Below, piece after piece: positions 60,411-64,000 of a DNA stretch of 64,000 bases (positions are counted from its first letter, which is position 1; each line of letters begins with the position of its first letter). The position numbers and the translations under genes were made by a program. Source of the DNA: Bin87 sp965204685 (lineage in GTDB: Bacteria > Chloroflexota > Dehalococcoidia > Lucifugimonadales > UBA3495); the NCBI GenBank assembly GCA_965204685.1, contig OZ242004.1, positions 2,728,001-2,792,000 on the forward strand, read 5' to 3'. The notes under the pieces were generated by a model, which had not been told where the DNA came from, made no database searches, and saw only the letters and a list, made by a program, of their open reading frames with translations.

Positions 60411-62456
60411 ATGGTGAGCCTCGACCAATCGCAATTGGACTTCTGTCAATCGAATAGTTTGAACAACCGATTACTCGCTCCGGCTGGTTGTGGCAAAACG
60501 AACTCGCTGCTGTACCGTTGTAGGTATTTGCTGGAAAAAGAGCGCAAGCCTCAGCGTTTCCTACTGCTTAGCTTCACAAACGCAGCGGCGGCCGAAATGC
60601 GCGAGAGGATGGAGACCGACGCGGACTTTGCCAGTCTCGAGGACTCTGTTAGGGCCACTACCCTAAATGCTTGGGGTTGGCGCAGGTTGCGTAACCGCCA
60701 CAGTAACGCCAAGCTGCTTACTGACAGCACCAGCCGGTTTTTCGCCGTGAGGAATCAGCTGGCGCCCATTCTAAATGAGCACCCCTCCATAACCCCGTTA
60801 CTGAATAAACCCGGCGGACCGCGCGGGCTGATGGCGGTCATTGACGCGCTGAAGTCATTGCGCTTTGACCACACTCAGCACACCAGCTTTGACAAGTTTG
60901 ATGCTCACGTGGATTTTCTGGAATCCCGGGGTCTTAGGGCACTGATAGCCAAGCAGTTCGACGAACTGTCCAGGATGGGTGTGTTGGATAGCATTGGCAG
61001 CAGCGATGACCACGGGAAAGATGCCGAAAGTCGGCACCAATTCTACGACAACTTCTTCATTTTCTGGCGCCAAGCAGTAGACCGGCTCCACGGTGAACTG
61101 ACTTTCACCTTCGAAGACCAGAAATACTGGAATTACCTAGACTTGCCTACGGCGAGTCCAGTTCTTTCTCCAAACCGGTTCCATCATGTTCTGGTTGATG
61201 AATTCCAGGACATTAACCCGCTTGACTTGGCACTGATTGATCTTATCGTCAAGGCTCACCAAGCTTCCCTGACCATCGTGGGCGATGACGACCAGGCCAT
61301 ATTCGAATGGCGAGGCGCTAGCCCTGAATTCATACTGGAACCTGAGGCGCATTTTGAGCGGCGTTTCACCAGCCACACGTTGGAAGTGAACTATCGCTCA
61401 CCCAGGAATATCGTCCATCATTCGCAGAAGTTGATTTCCCACAACAAGCGGCGTGTGAGCAAGATTGTGCGCGGTTTGCCCACTAACCACGATGCTCGGA
61501 TCGAAATCGTACCTACCAGCGACATCAAAACTGAACTGGACTATGTAACGAACATCGTTCGTGAAACCCAGCCGGGGCGAGTCGCCGTTATTGGCAGGAT
61601 GCGAGCACAGCTCATCCCATACGAAATCCACTTCGCTTCCAACGAGGTTGAATTCGATACCGCCACCGATTTGGACCTATTCCAGAACAAAGCATTCCAG
61701 GATATGACCCAAATGCTGGAAATTCGGGATAGGAAAGACGAGCAAAATTGGCCTGGCCAAGCCGTGAGGTCTGCCATTGCAATGTGCGACCTGATACGGC
61801 GTCGGCCCTTCGGTAAGAGAGATCGAGACGGGATGACGGCTTACCTCAACTCGGTTGCCCCATCCACTGTTCAATCGGCGATAGAGGCGATACCTGGTTA
61901 TCCCAACGCACTCAACGGCAAGACCGCATTCCGCTTGCACGAATCGGCGGCTAATTTCTTGAATACCCAAAGCACGGCAACTGCTTTGCTTTGCTTAGAC
62001 AGAGAGTTTGACGGATTGAGCTACGACCTCGAGCGAGCTGAGGACGAAATATTCTTTGTCGACCCGCCGCTGCAACAATTGGCATCTCTGGTGGAACAAA
62101 AAGGGTGGACAGGTATTCAGCTGGCTCAAATGATACAAAAGGCGCAGAGCCGCATCAGGGAGTTCAACGCCCAAAGCGAGGATAGCAAAGGCCCCGAAGG
62201 ATTGAACCAGCGGCCTTTGCACTTGATGACAGCCACTAGGTCGAAAGGGAAAGAATTCGAAACCGTCGTAATTCTCAGTGCTCTCGACCATGTTTGGCCG
62301 CATTACAGAACGGAGACCGAAGCGGAAATGGAAGCCGAAAGGCGTTTATTCTACGTGGCTTTCACCAGGGCTAAAGAGCAGGTTGTGATGTTGGTCGGAC
62401 CAGACCAAGCGCCGCTGAGTCCTTTCATCCACGAACTGGAACTCCCAGGCGTATAA
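60411..62456 (+). CDS. UvrD/Rep-type ATP-dependent DNA helicase
   Basis: 681 residues. Walker A LLAPAGCGKTNSLLYR (about 22-36), LSFTNAAAAEMRERM, motif II LVDEFQDINPLD, GDDDQAIFEWRGA, LEVNYRSPRNIV and TATRSKGKEFETVVI (motif V) followed by RRLFYVAFTRAKEQVVML (motif VI). Superfamily 1A. It is shorter than E. coli UvrD and stands alone, which is common in defence loci and in repair. GGGGGA lies seven or eight bases before ATG 60411; ATG 60396 is an alternative. Lower GC than neighbours. Confidence 0.85.
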   Translation: MVSLDQSQLDFCQSNSLNNRLLAPAGCGKTNSLLYRCRYLLEKERKPQRFLLLSFTNAAAAEMRERMETDADFASLEDSVRATTLNAWGWRRLRNRHSNAKLLTDSTSRFFAVRNQLAPILNEHPSITPLLNKPGGPRGLMAVIDALKSLRFDHTQHTSFDKFDAHVDFLESRGLRALIAKQFDELSRMGVLDSIGSSDDHGKDAESRHQFYDNFFIFWRQAVDRLHGELTFTFEDQKYWNYLDLPTASPVLSPNRFHHVLVDEFQDINPLDLALIDLIVKAHQASLTIVGDDDQAIFEWRGASPEFILEPEAHFERRFTSHTLEVNYRSPRNIVHHSQKLISHNKRRVSKIVRGLPTNHDARIEIVPTSDIKTELDYVTNIVRETQPGRVAVIGRMRAQLIPYEIHFASNEVEFDTATDLDLFQNKAFQDMTQMLEIRDRKDEQNWPGQAVRSAIAMCDLIRRRPFGKRDRDGMTAYLNSVAPSTVQSAIEAIPGYPNALNGKTAFRLHESAANFLNTQSTATALLCLDREFDGLSYDLERAEDEIFFVDPPLQQLASLVEQKGWTGIQLAQMIQKAQSRIREFNAQSEDSKGPEGLNQRPLHLMTATRSKGKEFETVVILSALDHVWPHYRTETEAEMEAERRLFYVAFTRAKEQVVMLVGPDQAPLSPFIHELELPGV

Positions 62457-62522
62457 ACCCGGGAGCGCTGAGTACTCGATGGTGTCGGGCGAAAGTAGAT
62501 TCACTCTATACCGCCCCCGAAC

Positions 62523-64000
62523 TTACAGCGCCCCGCTGATCGTGATATCCAGCAACGCCGGCTTCCCGCTCTCAAACGCCCGCTTGATCGCCGGCCCGAT
62601 TTCCGCCGGGTCGTCCACCCGATCGCCGTGGACCCCCATGGCCTGCGCCATCATCGCCAGGTCCAGCCGGTTCGCGAAGTCCATGCCCACGTAGTCGCTG
62701 TCCCGCTCACGGTCGTCCAGCATGTCCCGTAGGTAGACCTCCATGTTCACCTTGAGGATGCGGTACGCTTGGTTGTTGCAGATGGCGTAGACCACCGGAA
62801 TGTTGTAGCGGCTCGCTGTCCATAATGCCTGCACCGTGTACATCGACGCTCCGTCGCCTACCACCGCCAGCACCGGCCGGTCCGGATGCGCCAGCTTCAC
62901 CCCCAGCGCCCCCGGCATCGCCCAGCCTAGCGCGCCGCCCCGGATGCCGTAGATGTCGCCAGGCTTCTCAAAGTCGAAAGCCCGGTTAACTGCCGGCCGC
63001 GAGGTGACCGCCTCGTCGGCGATGATGGTGTTCGGCGGAACCGCGTCCGCCAGTTCGTGCATCATGCGCTCCACCGGCATCGGCGAGTTGTTCCAGGTCG
63101 CCGCGATCCGCTCCTGGTATCGCTCGGCGTCACGTTCCCGCGCCGCCGCCAGGGTGGCCGCCCGCGTCGCTGCCGCCTCCCGCTGCCCGCCGGTCAGGTT
63201 CGACTCCAGCGATACCGCCAGGTCGGCCATGCCCGCGGCCGGGTCCGCCATGATCCCCACATCCGTAGGATAGCTCTTTTCGATCTCCCAGTAGTTGCTG
63301 TCCAGATGAATCAGCTTCGTGTCCGGGTTCAGGAACGGCACGTCCACGTACAGGAAAGACGCGAACACGTCCGTGCCCACCGCCATCACCACATCGGCGT
63401 TCTGGAACTGCCTTGCCGTGGCGGGGCTGTTCAGGTTCAGCATCCCGCCCCACTGCGGGTGCGAGGTGGGGAAATTGACCTCCGAATACGACGTGGCGAC
63501 AACGCGCGCCCCGGTCTGCTCGGCGACCCGAACCACCTGCTCCACGGCGTTCGACTGAGCCACCCGGTCGCCGACCACGATCACCGGGTTCTCCGCTGCG
63601 GCCAGCAGCTCCGTCGCCCGGTCAACCGCCGCCGTGTCGGGCCGGATCCGGAAGTACCCTTCCGAAGAAGCCACGGGCTCGAAATCGACCTCTTCGTCCA
63701 GCGTGTCCCACGGGAACGACACGAACACCGGCCCCGTTGGCGGTGTCTTCGCTTCCTTGAACGCTCGCCGGATCGCCACCGGAATATCCGAGGCGTGCCG
63801 GATCTCGACGCTCCACTTGGTGTATTGCTCGGTCATCTCTACCAGGTCGCCCGACAGCACCGGCTCGCTGATCAGCATCCGCGTGTCCGAGTTCCCCGCG
63901 GTCAGCACCAGCGGCGTGCCGCCCCGGAAGGCGTTGTACAGGCCGCTGATCCCGTTGGCCAGCCCGCCGGCGATGTGGATGTTCGCGAAGGCCGGCTTCC
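62523..64000 (-). CDS. Benzoylformate decarboxylase-like ThDP enzyme (partial, N-terminus outside)
   Basis: The frame is open to the right edge of the window, so at least 492 residues are seen and the N-terminus is missing. Visible parts: NIHIAGGLANGISGLYNAF and VLTAGNSDTRMLI resemble benzoylformate decarboxylase; VGDGASMYTVQALWTASRYNIPVVYAICNN is the C-terminal ThDP/Mg motif. Reaction: decarboxylation or carboligation of a 2-oxoacid, substrate unknown. The first GTG near the edge (63908) is internal to the real gene. Confidence 0.83.
   Translation of the reverse strand, partial: KPAFANIHIAGGLANGISGLYNAFRGGTPLVLTAGNSDTRMLISEPVLSGDLVEMTEQYTKWSVEIRHASDIPVAIRRAFKEAKTPPTGPVFVSFPWDTLDEEVDFEPVASSEGYFRIRPDTAAVDRATELLAAAENPVIVVGDRVAQSNAVEQVVRVAEQTGARVVATSYSEVNFPTSHPQWGGMLNLNSPATARQFQNADVVMAVGTDVFASFLYVDVPFLNPDTKLIHLDSNYWEIEKSYPTDVGIMADPAAGMADLAVSLESNLTGGQREAAATRAATLAAARERDAERYQERIAATWNNSPMPVERMMHELADAVPPNTIIADEAVTSRPAVNRAFDFEKPGDIYGIRGGALGWAMPGALGVKLAHPDRPVLAVVGDGASMYTVQALWTASRYNIPVVYAICNNQAYRILKVNMEVYLRDMLDDRERDSDYVGMDFANRLDLAMMAQAMGVHGDRVDDPAEIGPAIKRAFESGKPALLDITISGAL

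Overview
The window is 64 kb of a GC-rich bacterial chromosome, most likely from the Chloroflexota (Dehalococcoidia/SAR202-like). The strongest clue is the oligopeptide-type binding protein at 53.1 kb: its lipobox is followed by a long Val/Glu/Lys linker (EVEKEV-type repeats) that is typical of Chloroflexota lipoproteins. The gene content agrees: many acyl-CoA, CoA-transferase, ThDP and FMN/FAD enzymes, an nfeD-slipin pair, a POR-type oxidoreductase and a compact his operon. No rRNA, tRNA or CRISPR array was found. The taxonomic call is an inference.

Region 1 (0-5 kb) is a histidine operon: the tail of a HisZ/HisS-like protein, hisG, a zinc-dependent phospholipase C-like gene, hisD, hisC and hisB. 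Region 2 (5-12 kb) holds small membrane genes, a crotonase with a divergent promoter pair, nfeD and a slipin, a MeaB-type GTPase with two small membrane proteins behind it, and an SDR oxidoreductase.

Region 3 (12-32 kb) is the accessory part. It contains a cysteinyl-tRNA synthetase fused to a family 2 glycosyltransferase; a NYN-domain gene with a one-base frameshift in an A-run; a DDE transposase; about 1.2 kb packed with hairpins and terminators around a 39-residue arginine-rich peptide gene; a lipoprotein; an HTH-ImmA/IrrE metalloprotease gene with an unknown partner; a 183-bp tandem duplication; a RelE/ParE toxin-antitoxin pair and a second, toxin-less antitoxin copy lying between two copies of a dispersed repeat; a translationally coupled retropepsin-like protease; a type IIG-like restriction-modification operon; a two-domain class III CoA-transferase; and a ParB-like gene with a repeat-bearing membrane protein.

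Region 4 (32-52.7 kb) is mostly metabolic: FAD amine/amino-acid oxidase family, FmdB zinc ribbon, DUF971, a ThDP enzyme, a three-gene 2-oxoacid:ferredoxin oxidoreductase operon (gamma-delta fusion, alpha, beta), an FMN alpha-hydroxyacid dehydrogenase, alpha/beta hydrolase, TenA, PIG-L deacetylase, hot-dog dehydratase, TPR protein, GNAT, M20 peptidase, RNase D, an HpcH/HpaI aldolase and a DUF35-thiolase pair. Region 5 (53-64 kb) has an ABC peptide importer without ATPase genes, an acyl-CoA ligase, a PII protein, an EVE-domain protein, a UvrD-like helicase and the C-terminal part of a benzoylformate decarboxylase-like ThDP enzyme cut by the window edge.

Several genes have near-consensus TATAAT -10 boxes, some of the TGn-extended type, and a few lie so close to the start codon that leaderless transcripts are likely. 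Many convergent gene pairs are separated by perfect palindromes or strong intrinsic terminators. At least four families of short dispersed repeats fill intergenic gaps, mainly in the accessory region.
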